Assembly (NCBI GenBank): GCA_014773175.1
Contig: VXCM01000040.1
Coordinates: forward strand, 203,425-267,424
Reading direction: 5' to 3'
Length of the DNA: 64,000 nt
Source of the DNA: Lucifuga dentata
Lineage: Eukaryota > Chordata > Actinopteri > Ophidiiformes > Bythitidae
Shown here in pieces: positions 38,701 to 48,895 of this stretch. Numbering within the stretch: position 1 is the first letter of the stretch; each line of letters opens with the position of its first letter. Position numbers and translations under genes: made by a program. Under the pieces are notes generated by a model, which saw only the letters and a program-made list of their open reading frames with translations, did no database searches and had not been told where the DNA came from.

Positions 38701-41700
38701 GGCAGGTCCATGATGAAGTTGTAGGCATTGGCCTCTTTGGTGGCTTTGATGATGTCTTCCATGGTGACGCCAGGTCGGCCGTATCGTATGTTCTCAGCAA
38801 TGGTGGTGGCAAACAACACGGGCTCCTGTTCCACAATGCCGATCAAGGAGCGCAGCCATTGGATGTTCAGTCCTCTGATGTCATGACCGTCCAGGGTCAC
38901 CTGCAGTGGAGGGCACAGAGTAGCTGGTTTGATCGAATTGATGGATGATGCTGTTAAAGTGCTTTGCTGCTTTAATGCAGTTTCTGCAACAATGCTGGTT
39001 TTAGCTGATAGGGTTGTTAGTCTTCTCTAACCTTCGCACTGGAGGACCATAACAGGCTATTTTCTTCAATAGAAGAGGAAAAAGTGGAGAAGTAAAGTGT
39101 GTAAAGACCTCTAATTCCAGTAAAAATGAGAAATGAGGCTGTTAAGATCCACAGGATGAATAATGTAAGAGATTATCATACACTCTGATCACCCTCCAGG
39201 GATGGTTATTTTTGAAACTAGACCCGAGTGAAGCTTCAAAGAAAAGTGGCAGCTCTCGGGCGTCAAGGGAACCTTCAGTCTCAGGAGCTGACAAAAAGGA
39301 CAGACAAGTTCTACAATATTTCAAACTGATGGAAGAATTACAGTCCCTAAAACATGGAAATTACATTTATCATCATCCATGTGTCCATTTGGGAACCTGA
39401 GGACTAATTGAAACACACCATGCCCTCTTTGGGGTCGTAGAAGCGCTGGATAAGTTGAACAGCGGTACTTTTCCCAGCTCCACTGGGCCCAACGAGAGCT
39501 GTGGTCTCCCCTGTCTTCACCACAATGCTGAGCTGGTCTAAGATCTGAGAAGACAAAACATGTAAAAGTTGGAATATTGGCATTATTTTTCAGAAATTGA
39601 ATTATCTTTAACCTTGTGTTACATTTGATAACAAATGTAGACGGTACCTTGACATCAGGTCTGGAGGGGTAGTAGAAGGTCACATTATGAAACTCAATAT
39701 CTCCTTTAACCCTGTCAAGTTTGTAACCAGCCTCGGATACACAGTCGATCTCTGGCTCCTGATGACGACAGATTTCAAAAATGTGACTGAACACCTTATA
39801 AAAACTCTAATTCTTGCAAAACAATATCAAGCATTCTGACCCTGTCAATAGTCTCAAAGATCAGGGTTGCGGCTCCACGGCCAGTAGCAAATGCTTCCAA
39901 ACATGGAGAGGCTTGCCCCACATTGATAGCTGCAATCAAAACGCCAAAGAACACCTGGAATGGCAAANAAAAAAAAAAAAAAAGCAAAATATGAGATTTG
40001 TGAAAGTTACAATAGATCATAGATTGTGAAACTTTTAATTGTATCCTAACTTTTATCTTACCTTTTTATTGTTCCTGAGCTTTATCTTTTAATCCTAACT
40101 GTTAATGGTATCAATAAAGTTTCAGTAAGTTTGTCCTTATTGGATATTGTCTCATTATGGTGAGTGTAATACCTGCATTAGGGTTCCTGGTGTGTATTCC
40201 TCAGTTTCTGTCACCAGCGTGGAGCCATACCAGAAGGCCAGAGCATAGCACAGGAAGATGATGAACCACATGTATCCAGTGAAAAAGCCCATGAGCAGAC
40301 CTTTCCTGATGCCCCAGCGCTGCGCTGAGGTCAAGTTCCTGTCATACCTGCAGAAGAGCTCACCTGATGTTTAGGAGAAAAGATACAGGATTTTTTTTTT
40401 TTTTGGTTTTCTTTTGCTTCTGCCTTACCTTTCCACTTCTTTTCTCTCTCCGCCAAAAGCTGCCACGGTCCTGATGGAGGAGAGGACCTCGTCGGCTACG
40501 GCTCCAGCTTTAGCGTAGGCCTGCAGCTCCATCCCTGTCAGCTGAGCTATAAACTAGAGCCAGAGATGCAAACTTTACCACCTCAGAATGTCAGAGAGAG
40601 GAGAAGAGAAGAGAGAAGACTTTCTGAGGTCTCACCACAGCCATGAGACCGGTTCCAGCGGCAAGCAGAGGGCTCGCTGCGATGATGACGAGGGTGAGCT
40701 TCCATCCTTTTACAAAGCCGATGCAAAAGCCACACACGAACGTGGTGAAGCGTTGCAGGAAAATGCTGACTTGATCCGCAATGGCATCGTTGATCTTATT
40801 AATATCGCTGCAATACAGAAAAACGTGGAGATATTAAGAAACCAGAACTCCAGAACACTCCAAACAAATTAAAAAATATAAGGTTGTGTCATTATTTCCC
40901 ACTCACTCTGACATGCGAGTGTTGAGCTCCCCGACCGAGGTGCAGTCGAACCAGCCGANATTTCCCACTCACTCTGACATGCGAGTGTTGAGCTCCCCGA
41001 CCGAGGTGCAGTCGAACCAGCCGATCTCCATCCTCATCACCCTGCCAAAGTACAGTTTCCTTATGAGCTGAATCTGCCGGGCCGCTGCTGTCACCCACAG
41101 AGAGATCTGTCAGAGAAAAGAGGCAGCTGGCTTAGTGAGCCCTGACCTTTGACCTTTAAAAAGAGAAATTAAATACATCTCTTATGTATAAGTGCAATAA
41201 ATGTTTCAGACGAACCTGAAGGTATCCCAGCAAGAATACAGCGAGTCCAATTCCAACGTAATACAATGCAAAGTTGGTCAGTTCATGTTCGATGTCCAAA
41301 AGTCTGAAAGTTAGCAGACAAATCATACATTAGACACTAAAAAGAGAGTTTTAATTTCACATCCAACATTATATTTGAGCTTCTGAAAAAGCAAACCTCA
41401 TGCATTTCTCACAACACTCTTACCCACAGGGCCTTCCCTCCAGAGGTATGAGCATCTCCCATGTTGAATTGTTCATGAGGCCCCACGCAGACTGGTTCAG
41501 CATTGCGTTGGGGTTATTTATTCCTGTGTAATTCTTTTTCCACTGGATAGTGTTGTTCACACACTCCTTCCTGTCATCCTTCAGCTCATTCAGCTCGATG
41601 TCGTAGTTGATGAAGGTGTCGGTGAGCAGGCCGAAAACCAGCAGCATGAGGGGCTGAGCCGAGCCGTGCACCACCGCACACAGGCTGCCCGCAACCATCA

Positions 41701-42360
41701 TCAGCACCTCGTTGCACGTGGCGAAACGGAACTGCACCAGCACGTAAGACACACAAAACACACACCTGCATGAAGCGGACGAATCGCTCAAAGATAAAGT
41801 GACTGGGTTGCATTGTAAAATTCAGACTCTTTGAGTCGCAACAGGGAAATTCAAGACAAATACCAGCTGAAAGAAGCCAACTCTTATAGCCGGTTGCTCT
41901 TCTTTTCTCTGGGCTCTGTTTGTGAGAAAACGTTGATTAGTTCTTATGAAGACAAAATATAATACCAGAGTATCCAAATGCCCTGGAAATCTGTTACTCA
42001 CTTCTCATCCTCCTTCGAAGCGGTCATTGTCCTGCATGAAATGAAGAACAACAATGAAACTGATCACCAAGAATACATGAATGCATCTTGCATAAATACA
42101 GACGCAAATAATGCTGGATACTTACAAATAGGTGCCACTTGGCTCTGTAACACAAATGTACAACAGACATTTCTATCATTTTTAGCCATAGCAGTAGCAG
42201 AAATATTTGATTTGATGATTTCTCGGAGCATTTTTCTTAATTAAAGCATGAAGTGTGGAGTATTCAGCAGTGCTACACTACCTTCTTCTGAAGCCTCATA
42301 GCTGTGGTTTTCCTGTCCCAGTTTTTTAATGCTCCGCAGTTTCACCGATCCAGTTGGCAT
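32733..42360 (-). CDS. abcb11: Bile salt export pump, ABC transporter B11 (28 coding exons)
   Basis: A full ABC transporter (TMD1-NBD1-TMD2-NBD2) that exports conjugated bile salts across the hepatocyte canalicular membrane. Coding exons, 5' to 3': 42360-42282, 42144-42126, 42031-42002, 41915-41864, 41731-41424, 41303-41216, 41106-40973, 40807-40636, 40553-40429, 40347-40173, 39954-39841, 39758-39648, 39544-39419, 38900-38697, 38588-38418, 38333-38068, 37985-37916, 37551-37431, 37207-37043, 36915-36811, 36633-36472, 36377-36174, 35403-35162, 35082-34926, 34587-34390, 33906-33700, 33484-33338, 32933-32733. Each has GT-AG borders and phases join throughout, once the 64-nt artefact in exon 16 is discounted, giving about 1,362 residues (human about 1,321). 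The start matches human SxxLRSIKK and the end TTGxPIS. The gene neighbours dhrs9, as in mammals. abcb4 or abcb1 are less likely because of the DMATSALD and RASIxQRSxSQLS signatures. Confidence 0.95.
33338..34587 (-). other. abcb11: abcb11 nucleotide-binding domain 2, core (exons 25-27)
   Basis: Walker A is GSSGCGKST at 1154-1162. The signature is LSRGQ at 1260-1264, with arginine in place of the usual second-position glycine. Walker [13 protein letters not shown] has a normal catalytic glutamate at about 1285. Human BSEP has LSRGE here, so the fish protein is closer to canonical at the fifth position. The changed signature faces the degenerate NBD1 Walker site, as known for BSEP. Confidence 0.88.
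34605..34727. repeat. Exact 61-bp copies around N, abcb11 intron
   Basis: Bases 34,605-34,665 and 34,667-34,727 are identical and flank the N at 34,666. They lie in the intron just upstream of exon 25 and leave the acceptor at 34,588-34,589 intact. Confidence 0.88.
35540..35630. repeat. Teleost interspersed repeat fragment in abcb11 intron
   Basis: The phrases GCTGTAATAAGCC, TTTCCCCGTAGGGATCA and AAACTTTCATCTAATCT are a very common motif set in teleost non-coding DNA, probably the 3' tail of an old retroelement. The family is not assigned. Confidence 0.4.
37043..37985 (-). other. abcb11: abcb11 linker between halves (exons 17-19)
   Basis: These exons encode the cytoplasmic linker. Its central part, [18 protein letters not shown], closely follows the human linker, flanked by serine/glutamate-rich sequence and then [16 protein letters not shown] leading into TMD2. 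It is about ten residues longer than in human. RSRS-type basic serine sites suggest phosphorylation, which is inference. Confidence 0.8.
38068..39758 (-). other. abcb11: abcb11 nucleotide-binding domain 1 (exons 12-16)
   Basis: Residue numbers are from the joined exons. Walker A is GPSGAGKST at 488-496 (exon 13), the ABC signature is MSGGQ at 592-596, and Walker B is ILLLDM ending at 616-617 (exon 15). Methionine 617 stands where the catalytic glutamate normally lies, giving the degenerate ATP site that is typical of BSEP. Exon 16 carries the switch region ISIAHRLST and [10 protein letters not shown], and its sequence is interrupted by the duplication around the N at 38,193. Confidence 0.9.
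38130..38256. repeat. Exact 63-bp copies around N, inside abcb11 exon 16
   Basis: Bases 38,130-38,192 and 38,194-38,256 are identical and separated by the N at 38,193. The extra 64 nt shift the reading frame. With one copy and the N removed, exon 16 is 202 nt and its phase fits exons 15 and 17 exactly, so the break is almost surely an assembly error and not a mutation. Confidence 0.92.
39965..39983. repeat. Poly-A tract with N beside abcb11 exon 11
   Basis: An A run on the plus strand (T run in the transcript) with an N at 39,968. It forms the polypyrimidine tract of the exon 11 acceptor and its length is unresolved. Confidence 0.8.
40894..41024. repeat. Exact 65-bp copies around N at the abcb11 exon 7 donor
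   Basis: Bases 40,894-40,958 equal 40,960-41,024, separated by the N at 40,959. The copy includes the 3' end of exon 7 and its GTGAGT donor. Transcription from the minus strand meets a complete exon and donor first (exon end 40,973), so the frame survives. The second donor at 40,907 is an artefactual duplicate. Confidence 0.9.
41424..41731 (-). other. abcb11: abcb11 exon 5: first membrane segment and extended outer loop
   Basis: Encodes TM1 and the first extracellular loop. The loop is about 20 residues longer than in human BSEP and carries several N-glycosylation sequons (NNT, NYT, NQS, NNS/NST). In human BSEP this loop is the glycosylated one. The cysteine of CVNNT and the final CG are conserved in position. 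Confidence 0.85.
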
Positions 42361-42364
42361 GTTG

Positions 42365-42700
42365 ACTCATCGTGCAAAAAAAGCAAAACGAAAAACTCAT
42401 TTCTCATGTTCAAAACAAGCATAATTAGCGTGTGATGATCCTGTTGAAATTCAGTTCCCACTTGAGAGAACATTCATATGCTTTTGGGGTAAAATAGACA
42501 AGTTCTGGTGATGACATGAATCGTTATAAATCTGCTTAAAAAGGAAAAACTTACCTGCACGTTCCTTTTAAACAATAAGCTGTCTTATCGTAGCAAACTC
42601 ATCCAGTTGTACTGCAGCAAGTCCAGTGTCTGACATTCAGGTGTTTTGTCCTCCAGGTAGATTGTAGTTGTGGCAGCTTGACGTGGGGCAATCAGAGGAT
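42365..42700 (-). promoter_or_regulatory. abcb11: abcb11 5' non-coding exon and proximal promoter
   Basis: A strong donor, GTGCAG|GTAAGT, ends a likely non-coding first exon at 42,555. A pyrimidine-rich acceptor region lies just upstream of the start codon, with an AG near 42,366. Human ABCB11 also has a non-coding first exon. The start of transcription is inferred to lie roughly between 42,600 and 42,700; no TATA box is obvious. Confidence 0.55.
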
Positions 42701-42828
42701 AAACTGCAGATAGACCGTGAGCATGGAAGGGGGCATGTGATCTTATTGACCAGATGATGGTTTGTTGGAACTTGGGGTCATAGTGTTCTATTTGTAGGTT
42801 AGTGTCCTGTCGGTTTCTGCTGTCAAAA

Positions 42829-42841
42829 AGGTCATTGACTT
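42829..42841. promoter_or_regulatory. IR-1 nuclear receptor element (FXR/RXR type)
   Basis: AGGTCA-T-TGACTT matches the inverted-repeat-1 consensus AGGTCAnTGACCT at 12 of 13 positions. It lies about 270 bp upstream of the inferred abcb11 exon 1 donor. Bile-acid activation of mammalian ABCB11 through an IR-1 element in the proximal promoter is established. Its use in this fish is inference. Confidence 0.6.
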
Positions 42842-42899
42842 TACCAGATAATCATTTACCTGCAGAGGTCTTATAACACCTCTGCATCATTACAATACA

Positions 42900-45640
42900 T
42901 GATACATTCAGGCAAAATATCCCTTTATGTAATTCTAAAAAATTCAATTCTGTGCATGCATCATGAAAATTCATCAAATGTGATTTATTAGCAGGGTTTG
43001 ACCTGCACATTAGAGTTTTAAAGAAACCCGTATATAAGCCGACCTCCTTCCTGACTCAACTGGAATGATAACATCGCGCTCTTGTTCTTTTCATAACTTT
43101 TTTATTTTCAAAATCAAAATAACAAAGCATGACGTGAGATGAGGTCAAAAACTATAGTCTACTGCTGCAGCTCTCCAGCAGAGCGTCTATAAATAGCCTT
43201 CTCCTCCGTGAAACAGCCAGCGATGATCACCAAATCAGTCAGGTTAGATATAAATATTCAAAAATAATAACTTATTTCATTTCAGTTCTCCCAAATTAAA
43301 TATTTTAAACGGTTGATAATTAAGAAATGGCTCTAACACCAGTACCGGTAAACATATTTCAGCAGCTGATTACCGTTAACTGACCAATCACAACAGAGCT
43401 TACTAGCTGCCGCAAAATGTGCTGGATAAGATGTTTAGTCAAGAAATATCCATTCTAAGATAGGATTTAAACTATTTTCCACAGTGGTAATGGGTAGTAT
43501 TTCCACTCCTGGAAATTTTGTTCTCTGGGATCTGATTTGAATTACTTGTGTATAAGCCCAATTTGCTTTGTGAAATTTGGTTTTTTTAAAAAAAAAGAAA
43601 AACATGGCTTATACTGGAGTTTATAAATGGGTAAAATGGGTGTTGATGTTACAGCTGGATGATAGTATAACTTGCTCGAGGTTATTGACCTCAACTTGAC
43701 TTCCTTGGTCATCCTTACCCGCTGCATAGTTTGTCATCTTTTGTTTTCTTTTTAAACATGAGTGTAACAATATAAATAACAATCATGGCATGCATTTATC
43801 AAGAATAACATCATTTTCTGTATATTTCTGTCTTCATTTTTATTCAGTTGTGGGTTGATATAAAGAGATAAAAAGTGCATATAGAATGTCATCTTGTGTG
43901 CACCAGTTTATTTCTAAAATAACACAAAAGTATGAAAAGCTGTTTTTGAACCAAAAGCAGATAAGTTTTGTTTTCATCTTCGGCTTTCAGAATTCAGAAT
44001 TTTAATTTAAGTACCTTAAAATAACTGCACAAGAAAATGAATGAACCAACAACACTATTACCACCTGGTGGCAAAACGTGGAAGCATCACTGCATATTTT
44101 GTATTCAACATTTAATAATATGCAGGCCTGAGTGATGGTTAAAACGTTTTTTTTTTATAGCATGTATATTGTTTCATAGCAAATACTGTGAATATGTGGC
44201 CTATAAACAAAAGTTTACAGGTTTATATCTAACTGTTATATTTCATTATTAAAATACCAAGACATAATTATGGGGGAAATAACAAATAACAGGAAAAAAG
44301 TTCATTTTCTTTCTTTTTTTTAATTGAAGGCTGCATACAAAAGTACAAATTGATTGTACTATATAACATTAAAATGTAAATAAAGTGAATTAAATGTGTA
44401 AATATACAACGTAAACGGATTAAAAAAAATTACGAGGGGTAATATATGTAAAGATTTTAAATAAAAAACAGATCATAGTAGTTTTCACCCCTTTAGAGTT
44501 TTCTGCTTTGGAGAAAAACAAATAGAATTCATATTGTTTGATTTGATGCCTTTGATGAATGTGAAATTTGGCCATTAGAATTAAAAGAATAAATGAACAG
44601 TAGTTTAAATATTGCACGTCAGTGGCTCCATCTCAAAGTACAGTTAGTGGCAATGTCTAGTTTAATTTTTAAGATAATATTCTTTGCAGGGTAAAATCTG
44701 TAAATCAACGTCAAACACGAAAAAGTTCACATAAGGCGGAAGGTTGCGATGCACCTGAAAGGCTGTGTTCTGGGCGAAAATAGCCCAAACTCCAGGATCA
44801 AGGGGTGGACCTCCAGCTTGTTTCTTTTTTTAAATTTACTCTGTCACTAGTTTATATTCCCTGGTGAAGTTGAGCAGAAAGAAGAAGACGGCTTCCACAG
44901 GTATGAACTTTAGTTTGACCTAGTTCTTGTTCAACTACAAGATCAAGAGAAGAGATTGTAATACTTGAAGATTGATAATCACGGTTTTGATTAATGCATA
45001 CCCTATTTTATTCATATCCAGCTGAGCTGCAAACCCGCTGCTATCACCGTTCTGTAGTGACCTACAGATGAGATATGAGACATGCAGATATTTTATTGAA
45101 AAACATGTTTTATTATCGAAGAAGCTAAAGTACGCTATAACGCCATTTGTGTCACATTTGATACATGATCACCTTCTGAGACATCGTCAGCATGATCAGT
45201 TATTGACCAAAACGCCTAGGCTATTATATCCATATCTTAAAAAAAATAAAATAAATAAATAAAAAGTTCCAGTTTAAATATTGCACGTACTAAAGTTAAA
45301 GGCAGCAGGCTGATGCACTTGGGCACTGAAAAAGACTTTTTTCATACCAAGCAGTAAACCATCTGGAAAATCTGAGGAATGTTTACAAGGAACTTCCTGA
45401 AGGTTAACTATTCCCAATGTGCAAGCAGGCAAGTGAAACCAAATTGATTTGCATTTGAAAATGCATCCAATGCCGAAATTTAACAAGTGTTTTACGTAAC
45501 ATTAGTAGTGGCTGCATTCAGTTTAGTTTAGTAAGTATGGCAGTGACATGCGCATTAACACGGCTTGCACGGTACTACTAAATTGAATGCAGCCATTAAT
45601 AATAGCAGCATAAAATAATAGTAATCATAATAATTACAAT
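42900..45640. other. Intergenic region between abcb11 and dhrs9
   Basis: AT-rich, no gene recognised, and open frames are short. A palindrome-like pair TGCAGAGGT/ACCTCTGCA lies just before it at 42,861-42,886. The two genes are transcribed away from each other, so regulatory sequence for either could lie here. Confidence 0.6.
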
Positions 45641-45996
45641 CATTCATGACATGTTGCAGTTTTTGCCAAATAAGCCACGCCCACTCAATTTTGGCAGCCA
45701 ATTGTAGGAAAACGTTAAAGAACACCAAAAAATGAAGAATTGTAACTTTTTTCCAGCTTGGTTCAGACATTGTAAGTTTCATGTCTGAGTCAAAATTGTA
45801 GGAGGAGATACGAAAAAAGAGTTTTTGGACAAAATTCAAATTGGTGGAAAAGCTACAAGATGGAAATGGGCGTGGCTTACATGGATAGATGGATCTCAGT
45901 CCAAGGAATGAAGAGAAAAAAGAATTTTGATTCTACAGTGTATGGATCAGAAGTTATTAGTGAAACTTTAGTGCCCCTATCAGGTCAATTGATTAT

Positions 45997-46029
<33 letters not shown>

Positions 46030-46480
46030 CAGATTTCTTGCATGAGCATATCCGCCAAGTTTGGTTACAGTAGGCTAATTCTTACAGGAGATATACCACA
46101 TTTTATAGCACATCTTGTAAAATGAGCCACGCCTACAGCTTTGTCAGCCAATTGCAGCAAAACGGTAAAGAATATCAAAATATGGCCGAAAACTTTCCCA
46201 GGCACAAATGGGCGTGGCCTACATGGTTAGATGCATCTACATGCAGGGAATCCAGCAGAAAAAGAATTTTGGTTCTAGGACATACAGTTCAAAAGTTAGA
46301 AGCCAAAATGTAAAGTTTTATAACAGCGCCACCTTCAGACCAATCAGTGTAAATTTTGTGGCCTAAGCAGCGGTGAAGTTTTTGAACCTATGTGCTAAGT
46401 TTGGTTGCTGTAGCTTTTATGGTTTCTGAGCTCCAGATACTATTAGCATCGTTAATATTAGCGTATTAGCTTCTCTCGCT
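45640..46480. repeat. Two diverged direct copies of a teleost repeat
   Basis: AAGCCACGCCCA...GGCAGCCAATTG near 45,670 recurs as GAGCCACGCCTA...GTCAGCCAATTG near 46,123, a period of about 450 bp. GGGCGTGGC-TACATGG and AAAAGAATTTTG also occur in both. The right copy ends with AGCGCCACC. A poly-T tract (46,001-46,029) separates them. The type and age are uncertain; the copies are clearly related but not recent. Confidence 0.6.
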
Positions 46481-46789
46481 ATAGTTTGAACTTACTTATA
46501 GCTATAATAAAGAACTGCAACAATAGATAATATCGCAGTCCCCAAGCAAAAAAATGTGTCATCTTTCAGTTATATATCACACCCAAAAATAAATAAATAA
46601 TATAATAGCACAGAATTAGCATCAAGTTAATGTAGTGAGCTGTAAAACGTAACAGTTCCTTGCAGATAGGTGAGCTGTAACTAGGCTTAACAGATGTGTT
46701 CTAATGATTTCTGCCAGCATTTTCACAGCTTTGTCATGAACTATCACACATTTCTCAGGAGTAACAGCTTTGCACTTGGTCCTGCAGTC

Positions 46790-48079
<1,290 letters not shown>

Positions 48080-48242
48080 GATGTACTTTCTTTCATCTTG
48101 TCCAAGTTTCAGACTCTCCACGTCTTGATGAAGCTGGTTCGTTGCAGGCATTGCTTTAAAAAGCTGTTAATCATTTTAACCCAGAGCTGTATTTCATTTG
48201 CACTTTTCAATTAATTTAAGCCAATTTATGTCAAGTGTGACA

Positions 48243-48248
48243 AATAAA
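48243..48248 (+). terminator. dhrs9: dhrs9 candidate poly-A signal
   Basis: AATAAA 164 bases after the stop codon, giving a short 3' UTR. Confidence 0.6.
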
Positions 48249-48447
48249 ACCATTTTAACAGTGATGATAGTCCTGGTTTGAATCCTTCATTTGGATGTTA
48301 CTATATAAATAGTTAAACAGAAACAGAACAGTTCAAAGCTCACTTATCTACAGTCACAAGGTTTCTTTCACTTCATTTTCTTGGCTTTGAGATGACAGGC
48401 TTGTAAAAGGAAGCAATAAAAACCCAGATATCAGTCAAATAATGGAT

Positions 48448-48895
48448 GTTACTGGTGATTTTGCACGTTTGAGCCCAATAAATACAACATGCTTACACGT
48501 TACTTTAATGATAACCACTTTCCAAAGTATAGCAGTAAATTTTACATTTGTTTTTCTTGCCTTCCAGTAAGCTATTAAAATGAACTTGTAGAGATTTGAA
48601 ACATACTTGAGATAGGACCTATCACAGGGGACATGACGTCAATGAACTTTTTTTGTCCAAGTAACTAACTGGTTCAACACAGAGCTGCACAGAGGCGACG
48701 TATGTCTCTGCTGGGGAAAGTAATCCCAGGAAAAGAAGGCTTTTATTGAGAAATAATGATGATTAATGAATTATAATAATTCTACATTTGGACATGTTAG
48801 CAGGAAAAACACTGGATTTTAAATTGAGCATTTCATTTGAACGTGTGTATTTATTGGGCTTACACGTGCAAAAATCACCAGTGTGCTCCTTCAAA
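48448..48895. mobile_element. TTAA MITE, copy E (diverged)
   Basis: Begins TTACTGGTGATTTTGCACGTTTGAGCCCAATA and ends in GGGCTTACACGTGCAAAAATCACCAGTGTGCTCCTT. The ends pair as inverted repeats, and internal parts match other copies, but the outer TTAA sites are lost. Confidence 0.7.

Noticed and set aside
41766..41813. Extra coding exon reading [11 protein letters not shown] before abcb11 exon 5
   Set aside because: The exon ending VGFFQL at 41,864 joins directly to FRFATCNEV at 41,731 as in human BSEP, so this sequence is intron.
46694..46789. Upstream in-frame ATG for dhrs9
   Set aside because: It would place 32 non-homologous residues before the membrane anchor, and a splice acceptor lies between it and the chosen start.
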